Positions 1 through 7,415 of a stretch of 64,000 nucleotides of DNA are shown piece by piece; position 1 is the first letter of the stretch, and the number at the start of each line of letters is the position of its first letter. A program made the position numbers and the translations under genes. Below the pieces are notes generated by a model. The model searched no databases. It was given only the letters and a program-made list of their open reading frames with translations, and was not told the DNA's origin. Source of the DNA: Sphaerimonospora mesophila NBRC 14179 = JCM 3151 (lineage in GTDB: Bacteria > Actinomycetota > Actinomycetes > Streptosporangiales > Streptosporangiaceae); assembly GCA_001552515.1 (NCBI GenBank), contig BCRI01000002.1, positions 1 through 64,000 on the forward strand. The letters are read 5' to 3'.

Positions 1-9
1 CCCCACCCC

Positions 10-127
10 GTGATCTTGCGATTTCTCGCAGACCTCGCCGCCGACCTGCCCGCACCTCTTCCGTGATCTTGCAGAAACTCGCAGGCATGCCGTCCCACCT
101 GCGGTTCCGCCGTGCGTGATCTCGCAG
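10..127. repeat. Clustered GTGATCTTGC / CTCGCAG repeats
   Basis: Three copies of GTGATCTYGC occur at 10-19, 63-72 and 116-125. Each is tied to a CTYGCAG-like heptamer: CTTGCGA 15-21, CTCGCAG 25-31, CTTGCAG 68-74, CTCGCAG 78-84 and CTCGCAG 121-127. The first two units are paired heptamers separated by 3 bases. They lie just past the murQ stop. Regularly spaced heptamers of this kind resemble operators for a repressor. The decamer TTGCAGAAAC at 69-78 recurs, inverted, upstream of the operon promoter at 7287-7296. The regulator and the gene served, possibly outside the window, are not visible. Confidence 0.5.
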
Positions 128-145
128 TGCCGGGTCGTCACGGTG

Positions 146-1096
146 TCAGGCGCCGAGGCCGCGCCGTACGCCGGCCCGCCGCGCGGCGTCGAGCCGCCCG
201 CCGTTGGCCCGCAGCAGCGCGGCGGCCTCGTCGGCGCCGAGGCCTCGCTCGATCATCAGCACGGCCGCCTTGACGTTCCAGCCCGCCGCCTCGAGCATCG
301 CCCGCGCGGTGTCGAGCCCGGCGCCGGTGATGTCGCCGACCATCCGCGCCGCCCGGTTGGCGAGCTTGGCGTTGGCCGCCGAGACCTCGATCATCGCGTT
401 GCCGTACGTCCGGCCCAGCCGGATCATCGCGATCGTCGAGATCATGTTGAGCACCAGTTTCTGCGCCGTCCCGGCCTTGAGCCTGGTCGAGCCGGCCACC
501 ACCTCCGGCCCGACGATCACCTCGATCGGGTGCCCGGCGGCCGTCGAGAGCGGGGAGCCCGCGTTGCAGGACAGGCTCACGGTCAGCGCGCCGCGGCGGC
601 CCGCCTCGGCGAGCGCGCCGAGCACGAACGGCGCCCGGCCGCTGGCGGACACGCCGACCAGCGAGTCGAGCGGGCCCACCTCCCGGTCCGCGACCGCGGC
701 CGCCCCGCCGCCGGCGTCGTCCTCGGCCCCCTCGATCGAACGGGTCAGCGCGGCCTCGCCGCCCGCGATGATGCCCTGCACGAGCTCGGGATCGGTGCCG
801 AAGGTCGGCGGGCATTCGGACGCGTCGAGCACGGCCAGCCGGCCCGAGGTCCCCGCGCCCACGTAGAACAGTCTGCCGCCCCGCTCCATCCGGCCGACGA
901 TCGCGTCGACGGCGGCGGAGATCTCCGGGATCGCCGCGGCCACGGCCCCGGGGACCGTGGCGTCGGCGTCGTTCATCAACCGGGCGATCTGCTCGGTCGG
1001 GAGCCGGTCGATCTCCCGGTAGCGCGGATCGGCCTGCTCGGTCGACAGGCCGGCATGCGGATCGATCGTCTCGTTCCCGTCGCCGACGGCGGTCAC
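146..1096 (-). CDS. murQ: N-acetylmuramic acid 6-phosphate etherase
   Basis: A 316-residue SIS-fold lyase that would cleave the lactyl ether of MurNAc-6-phosphate to GlcNAc-6-phosphate and D-lactate, a cytoplasmic step of peptidoglycan recycling. The family signature is clear: VGAGTSGRLAVLDASECPPT near residues 65-85 with the catalytic Glu, then IAGGEAAL and SIEGAEDD, SVSASGRAPFVLG (seen here as GVSASGRAPFVLG), and the C-terminal helical part. The length matches the family (about 300). The GTG start overlaps the TGA of the upstream ATPase gene as GTGA, so translation is probably coupled. It is the last gene of a peptide-type ABC importer operon, which suggests uptake of muropeptides or MurNAc compounds. 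No MurNAc kinase is seen nearby. Confidence 0.95.
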   Translation of the reverse strand: MTAVGDGNETIDPHAGLSTEQADPRYREIDRLPTEQIARLMNDADATVPGAVAAAIPEISAAVDAIVGRMERGGRLFYVGAGTSGRLAVLDASECPPTFGTDPELVQGIIAGGEAALTRSIEGAEDDAGGGAAAVADREVGPLDSLVGVSASGRAPFVLGALAEAGRRGALTVSLSCNAGSPLSTAAGHPIEVIVGPEVVAGSTRLKAGTAQKLVLNMISTIAMIRLGRTYGNAMIEVSAANAKLANRAARMVGDITGAGLDTARAMLEAAGWNVKAAVLMIERGLGADEAAALLRANGGRLDAARRAGVRRGLGA

Positions 1097-2118
1097 GAGT
1101 GGCTCACCGGCACGGCGACCACGGTGCGGGCCTCGGGGTGGAAGCAGGCGTGCTCCTGCGGCGTGCCGCCGTCGTGCCCGAGCACGGGCCGCTCGCTTTC
1201 GCAGCGTGCCGTACGGAACGGGCAGCGCGGAGCGAACAGGCAGCCCCTGTCGTGCCTGCTCGCGTCGAGCGCCTCGGTGGGCACCACCCGCTGCTCGCCG
1301 GGCGTCTCCAGGCCGTGCAGCACCGGGATGGCCGACAGCAGCGCCTGCGTGTAGGGGTGGACGGGGGCGGAGATGACGGTCTCGACCGGGCCGCGCTCGA
1401 CGACCTGCCCCCGGTAGATGACGTAGAGCTCGCCGTCCGTGCCGATGTAGCGGGCGGTCGCCACGTCGTGGGTGATGAACAGCACGCTCACGCCGAGGCG
1501 GTCGCGCAGGTCCTTGAGCAGGGCCAGGATGCCGAGGCGCAGCGACACGTCGATCATCGAGACGGCCTCGTCGGCGACCAGCACCTCGGGGTCGACGGTG
1601 AGCGCCCGGGCGATCACGACGCGCTGGCGCATGCCGCCGGACAATTGGTGCGGATAGCGCGGCAGCACATAGCCCGGATCGAGCCCGACCAGGCTCAGCA
1701 GCTCCTCGGCCCGCTCGCCGATCCACGATCTCGGTCTGCCCGTCCCCGCCCGCTCCATCTGGCGGGCCCGCAGGCTCAGCGGCGCGCTCAGCGTCTGATG
1801 GATCGTACGCGTCGGGTTGAGCGCGGAGTACGGATCCTGATGGACGAGCTGGACGCGGCGGAAGTACGGCTGCCGCCGCCGCGGCGTCAGCGACGACATG
1901 GGCACGCCGTCGATGGTGATCTCGCCGGAGTCGTGGCTCTCCAGCCCGGCGAGGATCCGGCCGAGCGTCGTCTTGCCACAGCCCGACTCCCCGATGAACG
2001 AGGCGGCGCCTCCCTTCTCGATGGCGAAGTCGACGCCGCGCAGCGCCGGGACCTCCCGGCCGCCGAGCACGCCGCCTCGCCTGCTGAACGTCTTGGTGAT
2101 ACCGGTACCGGTGATCAC
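1093..2118 (-). CDS. Peptide-type ABC transporter ATPase (DppF/OppF-like)
   Basis: A 341-residue ABC ATPase of the oligopeptide/dipeptide class. Walker [10 protein letters not shown] lies near residue 44, the signature LSGGMRQR is present, and the C-terminal Cys-containing oligopeptide-transporter tail reads CLFAPRCPFRTARC. The Walker B region reads ADEAVSMID where the family usually has ADEPVSALD; the catalytic Asp-Glu pair is kept. The GTG start has a strong GGGGGAGGA site 7 bases upstream and overlaps the preceding ATPase stop as GTGA. It pairs with the next ATPase to energise the two permeases of this operon. Substrate is not evident from sequence; muropeptides are an inference from murQ. 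Confidence 0.88.
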   Translation of the reverse strand: MITGTGITKTFSRRGGVLGGREVPALRGVDFAIEKGGAASFIGESGCGKTTLGRILAGLESHDSGEITIDGVPMSSLTPRRRQPYFRRVQLVHQDPYSALNPTRTIHQTLSAPLSLRARQMERAGTGRPRSWIGERAEELLSLVGLDPGYVLPRYPHQLSGGMRQRVVIARALTVDPEVLVADEAVSMIDVSLRLGILALLKDLRDRLGVSVLFITHDVATARYIGTDGELYVIYRGQVVERGPVETVISAPVHPYTQALLSAIPVLHGLETPGEQRVVPTEALDASRHDRGCLFAPRCPFRTARCESERPVLGHDGGTPQEHACFHPEARTVVAVPVSHS

Positions 2119-3230
2119 GCCTGTTCCTCCCCCATGTCAGCGATCGCCGTTCCGGCGGTCACCGTTCCAGCGGTCACTGTCTGTTTCACGTCCTCTCGTG
2201 CGCCCTGTACGGCATGGCACACCGCGGTCCGCGATCCCCACGACACCACCGGCACCCGCCCCGTCTCGCACACCTCCATGCGCAGTGCGCACCGCTCGCG
2301 GAACACGCAGCCGTCGGCCGGGACGCTGTCGAGCGTCGGCGGGCGGCCGGGCAGCGCCCGCGCCTCGCCGATGTCGCCGGCCAGGCGCGGGATCGCCGCG
2401 AGCAGGCCCCGCGTGTAGGGGTGGCGGGGGTCGCCGAGCACCTCCCCGGTGGGGCCCTGCTCCACCAGGCGCCCGCCGTACATCACGGCGAGGTTGTCGG
2501 CGACCTCGGCGACGACGCCGAGGTCGTGGGTGATGACGAGCGTGGTGAGGCCGCGCTCCTCGTGCACCTCCCGGATGATCCGCAGGATCGTCGCCTGCGT
2601 GATCATGTCGAGGGCCGTGGTCGGCTCGTCGAGCACGACGACCCTGGCGTTGAGCACGAGCGCGAGCATGATGCCGACGCGCTGGCGCATGCCGCCCGAC
2701 AGCTCGTGCTGGTAGGAGTCGAGGACCCGGGCGCCGTCCAGCCCCATCCGGTCGAGCAGGCCCCTGGCCTCCCGCACCAGGCCGCGCAGGTCGTCCGGCC
2801 CGTGCGAGCGGCCCATTCCGTGGGAGCGGCCCAGGTCGAGCAGCTGTCCGCCGACCGTCTTGAGCGGGTTCAGCGAGTTCTGCGCCGCCTGGAAGACATA
2901 TCCGATATGTCGCCCGCGTGCCCTGCGCAGGCCGTCGCCGTGGAGGGCCGCCACGTCGCCCAGCCCGTCGATCTCCACGCTGCCCGCCGCGATCCTGCCG
3001 GGCGGCTGCACGGCGTTGAGCAGCGACAGCGCGAGCGTCGACTTGCCCGAGCCCGACTCGCCGACCACACCCGTGATGGTGCCCGGCGGCAGGTCGAGGT
3101 CGATCCCGGACACCGCGGGAAGCTCCCCGGCGCCGGTGCGGTAGACGACCGACAGCCCGCGGATCCGTACGCCCGGCGCGGAAGACCGATCAGAGGACTG
3201 CTCGGAAGACTGCTCAGCGGCCACGGTCAC
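2115..3230 (-). CDS. Peptide-type ABC transporter ATPase (DppD/OppD-like)
   Basis: An ABC ATPase of up to 371 residues: Walker A GESGSGKST, signature LSGGMRQR, Walker [13 protein letters not shown]-loop [13 protein letters not shown] and a C-terminal Cys cluster (CVFRERCALRMEVC). Two GTG starts compete: GTG at 3230 overlaps the permease stop as GTGA, while GTG at 3224 sits 7 bases after GGGAGGA and is better placed for that ribosome site. The N-terminus is Ser-rich (SSEQSSDRSS) before the ABC domain. It works with the next ATPase downstream as the heteromeric motor of this importer. Confidence 0.88.
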   Translation of the reverse strand: MTVAAEQSSEQSSDRSSAPGVRIRGLSVVYRTGAGELPAVSGIDLDLPPGTITGVVGESGSGKSTLALSLLNAVQPPGRIAAGSVEIDGLGDVAALHGDGLRRARGRHIGYVFQAAQNSLNPLKTVGGQLLDLGRSHGMGRSHGPDDLRGLVREARGLLDRMGLDGARVLDSYQHELSGGMRQRVGIMLALVLNARVVVLDEPTTALDMITQATILRIIREVHEERGLTTLVITHDLGVVAEVADNLAVMYGGRLVEQGPTGEVLGDPRHPYTRGLLAAIPRLAGDIGEARALPGRPPTLDSVPADGCVFRERCALRMEVCETGRVPVVSWGSRTAVCHAVQGAREDVKQTVTAGTVTAGTAIADMGEEQA

Positions 3231-4129
3231 TCCTCCCGCAACCGGGGGTTGAAGATCTCGTCCATCGCGTCGACGACCAGCACGATGCCCAGCGTCAGCA
3301 GCAGGATCGCCAGCAGCGGCGCCAGCAGGTACGGCAGCGCCGCCGTCGTTGTCAGCGCGCCGCCGCCGAAGACGGCGAGGTTGAGCATCACGCCCCAGTT
3401 GTTCGCCTCGAACGGCAGCACGCCGAGGAAGAACAGGCCCACCTGCGCGTATACCGCGCCGGTCACCGCGATGAGCGTGTTCATCGCGATGTAGGGCGCC
3501 ATGCTCGGCAGCAGCTCCCGGCCGACGATGTGGCCCGTCGACAGGCCGAGCCCGCGCGCCGCCTCGATGAAGCCGCGCTCGCGCAGCGAGAGGGTCTGGG
3601 ACCGTACGGCACGGGCCACCCCGCCCCAGCCGAGCAGCCCGAGCACCAGCCCCATCTCGATGGCGCCGGTGAACTTCCATATCGTCGAGAGCACGAGCAG
3701 CAGCGGCAGCCCCGGGATCGTGAGCTTCATGTCGGTGAGCCGCATGAGCACGCTGTCCCAGCGGCCGCGTTTGAACCCGGAGAACAGGCCGATCGCCGTG
3801 CCGAGCACGACCGTGATGACGGCCGTGACCGCGGCGGTCAGCAGGACGTAGCGGGCCCCCGTGACGACCAGGGCGAGCACGTCGGTGCCCTCGAAGTCGG
3901 TGCCGAACGGGTGTCGCCAGCTCGGCGGGGCGTAGAGTGCCTGGGTGTCGCGGGGCAGCGGATCGGGGTAGAGCAGCGGCCCGAAGATCCCCATGAGGGC
4001 GAAGCCGGCCACGATCGCCGCACCGACCATCCGGCTCGGTTTGCGCCGCATGACCCGCCACACGCCACGCCAGAAGTTGCGGCGGACCGTGGCGGAGGCG
4101 CCCGCGGCGGGAACGACGGTCACGCTCAT
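3227..4129 (-). CDS. Peptide-type ABC transporter permease (DppC-like)
   Basis: A 300-residue inner-membrane permease. It shows an N-terminal cytoplasmic stretch, a first membrane helix (VGAAIVAGFALMGIFGPLL), the HPFGTDFEGTDVLA segment typical of DppC/OppC, and the EAA coupling loop RERGFIEAARGLGLS. Length is normal for the family. The ATG overlaps the DppB-like stop as ATGA, so the two permeases are probably made in a fixed ratio. It forms the pore with the DppB-like protein. Confidence 0.9.
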   Translation of the reverse strand: MSVTVVPAAGASATVRRNFWRGVWRVMRRKPSRMVGAAIVAGFALMGIFGPLLYPDPLPRDTQALYAPPSWRHPFGTDFEGTDVLALVVTGARYVLLTAAVTAVITVVLGTAIGLFSGFKRGRWDSVLMRLTDMKLTIPGLPLLLVLSTIWKFTGAIEMGLVLGLLGWGGVARAVRSQTLSLRERGFIEAARGLGLSTGHIVGRELLPSMAPYIAMNTLIAVTGAVYAQVGLFFLGVLPFEANNWGVMLNLAVFGGGALTTTAALPYLLAPLLAILLLTLGIVLVVDAMDEIFNPRLREE

Positions 4130-5154
4130 GCCGTCTCCCCCTCGCCGCGCACCCTGGGGTCGATCACCGTGTAGAGCAGGTCGGCCACGATGTTCGCCAC
4201 GATGATCGCCACGGTGATGAGCAGGAACGCCCCGCCCATCAGCGCGTAGTCCCGGTTGTTGATGCTGTCGATGAGCATCAGCCCCAGCCCCGGATAGTTG
4301 AAGATGCGCTCGATGAAGATGGAGCCGCCGAACAGCAGGCCCAGCGAGAGCGCCAGGATCGTGAACAGCGGCAGGATCGCGTTGCGCGCCACGTAGCGGA
4401 AGATGATCGACCGCTTCATTCCGCGCAGCTCGGCGGCGAGGATGAAGTCGTCGCCGAGGACGGTGACCACGCTCGACTTCATCGCCAGGATCCACCCGCC
4501 GTAGCCCGCCAGCGCGTACGTGAGGACGGGCAGCGTGGCGTGCTCGATCAGCGAGCCGATATAGGCGGCGTCGAAGCCGGGCTCGTACAGAATGTCCGCC
4601 GTGCCGCCGGCGGGCAGGATCGGGATCAGCGTCGTGAAGATCGCCCCGAGCAGCAGCGCCAGCACGTACTGCGGGACGCCGTGCAGCAGCGAGCCGGAGA
4701 TCGCCAGCATGTCGCCGAGCACACCCGAGCGCTTGATCGCCGCGTAGACGCCCATGACGACGCCGACGAGGAAGCTCAGCAGTGTGCCGGCGAGCACCGG
4801 CAGCACCGTCCACTTGGTGGCCGACAGCAGCACGTCCGACACCGGGCTGCCCGGCACCATCAGCGACTCGCCGAGGTCGAACCTGGCCAGCCCGCTCATG
4901 TAGCCGACGTACTGATCCCACAGGCTGCCCTGCGGCATGAAGCCGTACAGCACCTCGACCGCGCGCGCCGCCGCGTCGGGCGCCATGCCCTGCTCGACGA
5001 GTTTCTCGTACCTGGCGGCCAGGGGATTGCCCGGGACGTTCCTGATGATCAGAAAGCTGATCGTGGTGACGACCAGGATCATGACGAACCCGCGGGCCAG
5101 ATGGCCCGCGAGTCGCCACGCGACCGCGCGTGCGCGGGAGCGGTGAAGCGCCAT
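4126..5154 (-). CDS. Peptide-type ABC transporter permease (DppB-like)
   Basis: A 342-residue permease with a first hydrophobic helix that includes FVMILVVTTISFLIIRNVPG, the hallmark N-terminal segment of DppB/OppB proteins, followed by PGNPL and five further membrane segments. The EAA-like loop is LGDDFILAAELRGMKRS. Its start is only 3 bases from the stop of the binding-protein gene, so it is in the same transcript. It pairs with the DppC-like permease downstream. Substrate is unknown. Confidence 0.9.
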   Translation of the reverse strand: MALHRSRARAVAWRLAGHLARGFVMILVVTTISFLIIRNVPGNPLAARYEKLVEQGMAPDAAARAVEVLYGFMPQGSLWDQYVGYMSGLARFDLGESLMVPGSPVSDVLLSATKWTVLPVLAGTLLSFLVGVVMGVYAAIKRSGVLGDMLAISGSLLHGVPQYVLALLLGAIFTTLIPILPAGGTADILYEPGFDAAYIGSLIEHATLPVLTYALAGYGGWILAMKSSVVTVLGDDFILAAELRGMKRSIIFRYVARNAILPLFTILALSLGLLFGGSIFIERIFNYPGLGLMLIDSINNRDYALMGGAFLLITVAIIVANIVADLLYTVIDPRVRGEGETA

Positions 5155-5157
5155 CGG

Positions 5158-6984
5158 CTACTGCTTCTTCTTGAGCATGCCGAGCTGGATCCAGACGCCG
5201 GAGGGCTGGCGCAGCAGGTCGCTGTCGTCGGCGGGGAACCCGGTGAAGCGGTTGGTGTTGACGAACTGGGTGTTGACGTAGTCCCAGAGCTGGATCACCG
5301 GCAGATCCTGGTTGGCGGCCTTGGCGAGCTGACCGATGACGGCCTTCTGCTCGTCTCCGCTGACCGAGTTGAGCTTGGCGGTGAGCTCACCGGGGTTCAC
5401 CTCGCCGACGCCCTCGACGTCGACGGTCTCCGCGCCGCCCATCCAGTTGCCGTTCTTGCCGGGCGCGGAGTGCTCGACCTTGCCGCCCAGGATGTTCCAG
5501 CCGTTCGAGCCGCCGTACAGGCGCTGGTAGATGTTGTACGGCGCCGGCCCGAGCGCCATGAGCCAGAAGCCGAGGTCGTACTTGCCCTCGGCGAGCTCGG
5601 ACAGGTAGAGCGGGTAGTCGGCGGTGGTGACGACCTCGGCGTCAACGCCCGCCGTGGTCAGCTGGCTGGTGATGGCCTTGGCGGCCGACACCCAGTCGGA
5701 GAACGGCGCCGGGATGTGGATCGTGACCTTCCACGGCTTGCCGTCGGCCAGCGCCCACTTGCCGTCCTTCTTGGTCAGCCCGGCGGCCTTGAACTCCTCC
5801 TCGGCCTTGGCCGGGTCCACGTTGTACGGCTCGAGCGCGTCCAGCTCGCCGCCCAGCCACTCCCTGGCGGCCTTGGCGTGGATGCCCGAGGTGGTCACCG
5901 CCGCCGTTCCGCCCTCCGGCGAGGCGATCTTGACGACCTCGGCGCGGTCGATCAGATGCGCGAGGCCCCGCCGCACGTGCACGTCGTCGTACGGCTTCTT
6001 CGACTGGTTGAACGCGAGCCCGACGGCCACCGGCGAGTAGCCCTTGACGACCTGGTTGCCAGGGGTCGCCACGATGCGCTTCATCACGTCGGCCGGCACG
6101 GCGGTGAACGGCGCGTTGTCGAGCTTGCCCGCGGTGAGGTAGTTCCAGATCTGCTCGTTGCCCGTGTAGTTGAGCAGCTTGACCTGGTCGGGGCCGACGT
6201 TCGCGGCGTTGTAGAAGTTCTTGTTCTTCACCAGGAGCGCCTCGCCGGGGTTCATCCGCTCCAGGACGAACGGCCCGGCCGAGACGTCCTTGGGCGGTCC
6301 GAAGGCGAGGACCTTCTCCGACAGCGCGGTGATCTCGCCGCGGGCCGCCTCGGCCTCGGCGCCCTCGCCGCGCGCGGTCTCGAGCTTGTCCCAGAAGTCG
6401 GCGGGCAGCACGCCCTCCCAGGCGTGCTCGGGCACCACGAAGGAGTCCATGACGCCGCGTACGAACGTGACGCTCGGGTTCTTCATGTCCTGGGTGATCT
6501 TGACGGTCTTGTCGTCGACCACCTCGACGTCGGAGGCGGCGCCGGCCGCGCCCGGGTCGAGCGCGAAGGCGGTGCTGCCCTGTGTGTACGCCAGGGCGAT
6601 GGAGAACTTCACGTCCTCGGCGGTGACCGGCTGCCCGTCGGACCACTTGTTGTCCGGGTGCAGGTGCAGCGTGATCGACGAGTTGTCCGGCGCGATGTCC
6701 CAGCTCGCCGCGATGCCCGGATAGAACTGGTTGGGGTCGGTCAGGTGGTTCTTCGACCATGCGATGCGCATCGCGTTGAAGCCCTGGAACGAGTTGCCCT
6801 TGGGGTTCCACGGGTTGAAGGGCCCGTTGACGTCGAGGCCGGGCTTGTTGCCGTCGATGGTGGTGTAGACGCCACCGCCGGCGCCGCCACCCGCCGACTT
6901 CTCGCCCGCAGCGCCGCCGCCGGTGCAGGCGGTCACGGCGGCCAGGCCGAGTATCGACACGACCGCTGTCAGGGAGCGTCCCAT
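5158..6984 (-). CDS. Extracellular solute-binding lipoprotein, family 5
   Basis: A 608-residue binding protein of the DppA/OppA class. The signal peptide ends in a lipobox (VTAC at about residues 17-20), followed by a Gly/Ser linker, so it should be a membrane-anchored lipoprotein. Family 5 features include WSDGQPVTAEDVKFS and the FNQSKKPYDDVHVRRGLAHLID region, and the late segment LPVIQLWDYVNTQFVN. It is the first gene of the importer-murQ operon. The ATG at 6984 was chosen because the signal peptide begins there; upstream sequence in frame is long but is leader, with a promoter at 7238-7266 and a hairpin at 7090-7110. Confidence 0.9.
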   Translation of the reverse strand: MGRSLTAVVSILGLAAVTACTGGGAAGEKSAGGGAGGGVYTTIDGNKPGLDVNGPFNPWNPKGNSFQGFNAMRIAWSKNHLTDPNQFYPGIAASWDIAPDNSSITLHLHPDNKWSDGQPVTAEDVKFSIALAYTQGSTAFALDPGAAGAASDVEVVDDKTVKITQDMKNPSVTFVRGVMDSFVVPEHAWEGVLPADFWDKLETARGEGAEAEAARGEITALSEKVLAFGPPKDVSAGPFVLERMNPGEALLVKNKNFYNAANVGPDQVKLLNYTGNEQIWNYLTAGKLDNAPFTAVPADVMKRIVATPGNQVVKGYSPVAVGLAFNQSKKPYDDVHVRRGLAHLIDRAEVVKIASPEGGTAAVTTSGIHAKAAREWLGGELDALEPYNVDPAKAEEEFKAAGLTKKDGKWALADGKPWKVTIHIPAPFSDWVSAAKAITSQLTTAGVDAEVVTTADYPLYLSELAEGKYDLGFWLMALGPAPYNIYQRLYGGSNGWNILGGKVEHSAPGKNGNWMGGAETVDVEGVGEVNPGELTAKLNSVSGDEQKAVIGQLAKAANQDLPVIQLWDYVNTQFVNTNRFTGFPADDSDLLRQPSGVWIQLGMLKKKQ

Positions 6985-7089
6985 GGATCTTCTCGGCCTG
7001 CTGCGGTCGCCCGGGTGGCGCCTCGCCGCGCTGCGCCCGCGGAGGTTCCTCGCAGGCTCGGAACTTCCGTGGGGCCCGCGGCCCTCGTC

Positions 7090-7110
7090 GCCCATAGCTT
7101 CGCTATGGGC
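7090..7110. repeat. Perfect 9-bp hairpin in operon leader
   Basis: GCCCATAGC, a 3-base loop and GCTATGGGC form a perfect 9-base-pair stem within the roughly 250-base untranslated leader of the binding-protein/murQ operon. No T tract follows on either strand, so it is not an obvious intrinsic terminator. It could stabilise the leader or affect its readthrough. Confidence 0.5.
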
Positions 7111-7237
7111 TCCTCGTCGGCCTTGAGATGCATCCATCCGGCCGATCCTCGCTACGGCGAAGATCCACGGGACACTCCCTAGACGTTTCATGGACCGCTC
7201 CGGGTGGTCGGGGCTTCGATAAGCGGATCTTGTCCGG

Positions 7238-7266
7238 ACCCTACGTAACGGCAAAGCCGCCGTCAA
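7238..7266 (-). promoter_or_regulatory. Promoter of the ABC importer-murQ operon
   Basis: On the minus strand a -35 box TTGACG (7266-7261), a 17-base spacer and a -10 box TAGGGT (7243-7238) match the actinobacterial housekeeping pattern TTGAC-N17-TANNNT. The start point would be near 7231, giving a leader of about 250 bases before the ATG at 6984. No better candidate was seen in the gap. Confidence 0.7.
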
Positions 7267-7269
7267 TAA

Positions 7270-7305
7270 TTTGCAAAAGTCGTGAGGTTTCTGCAACTTT
7301 CCTTC
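7270..7305 (-). promoter_or_regulatory. Candidate operator just upstream of the -35 box
   Basis: On the minus strand the AT-rich block holds GGAAAGTT, GCAGAAACCT and TTTTGCAAATT, with TTGCA/TGCAA half sites. It abuts the -35 box. GTTTCTGCAA at 7287-7296 is the exact reverse complement of TTGCAGAAAC at 69-78, downstream of murQ. A repressor or activator of the RpiR or LacI type is plausible; neither is encoded in the visible operon. Confidence 0.4.
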
Positions 7306-7415
7306 ACCGCGGCCCTTGGGACATCCGGCCACGGCGGGTGGATTGGCGCCGGGCGCCGGGGGAACCCGTTCCTCGCCGGCCCGGTATGGGCCGCCGAGAA
7401 CGGGGAGGGGCCGCT

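Noticed and set aside
4540-7182. An 880-codon open frame antisense to the DppB-like and binding-protein genes
   Set aside because: Composition is typical of an antisense shadow and the opposite strand encodes well-recognised transporter proteins.
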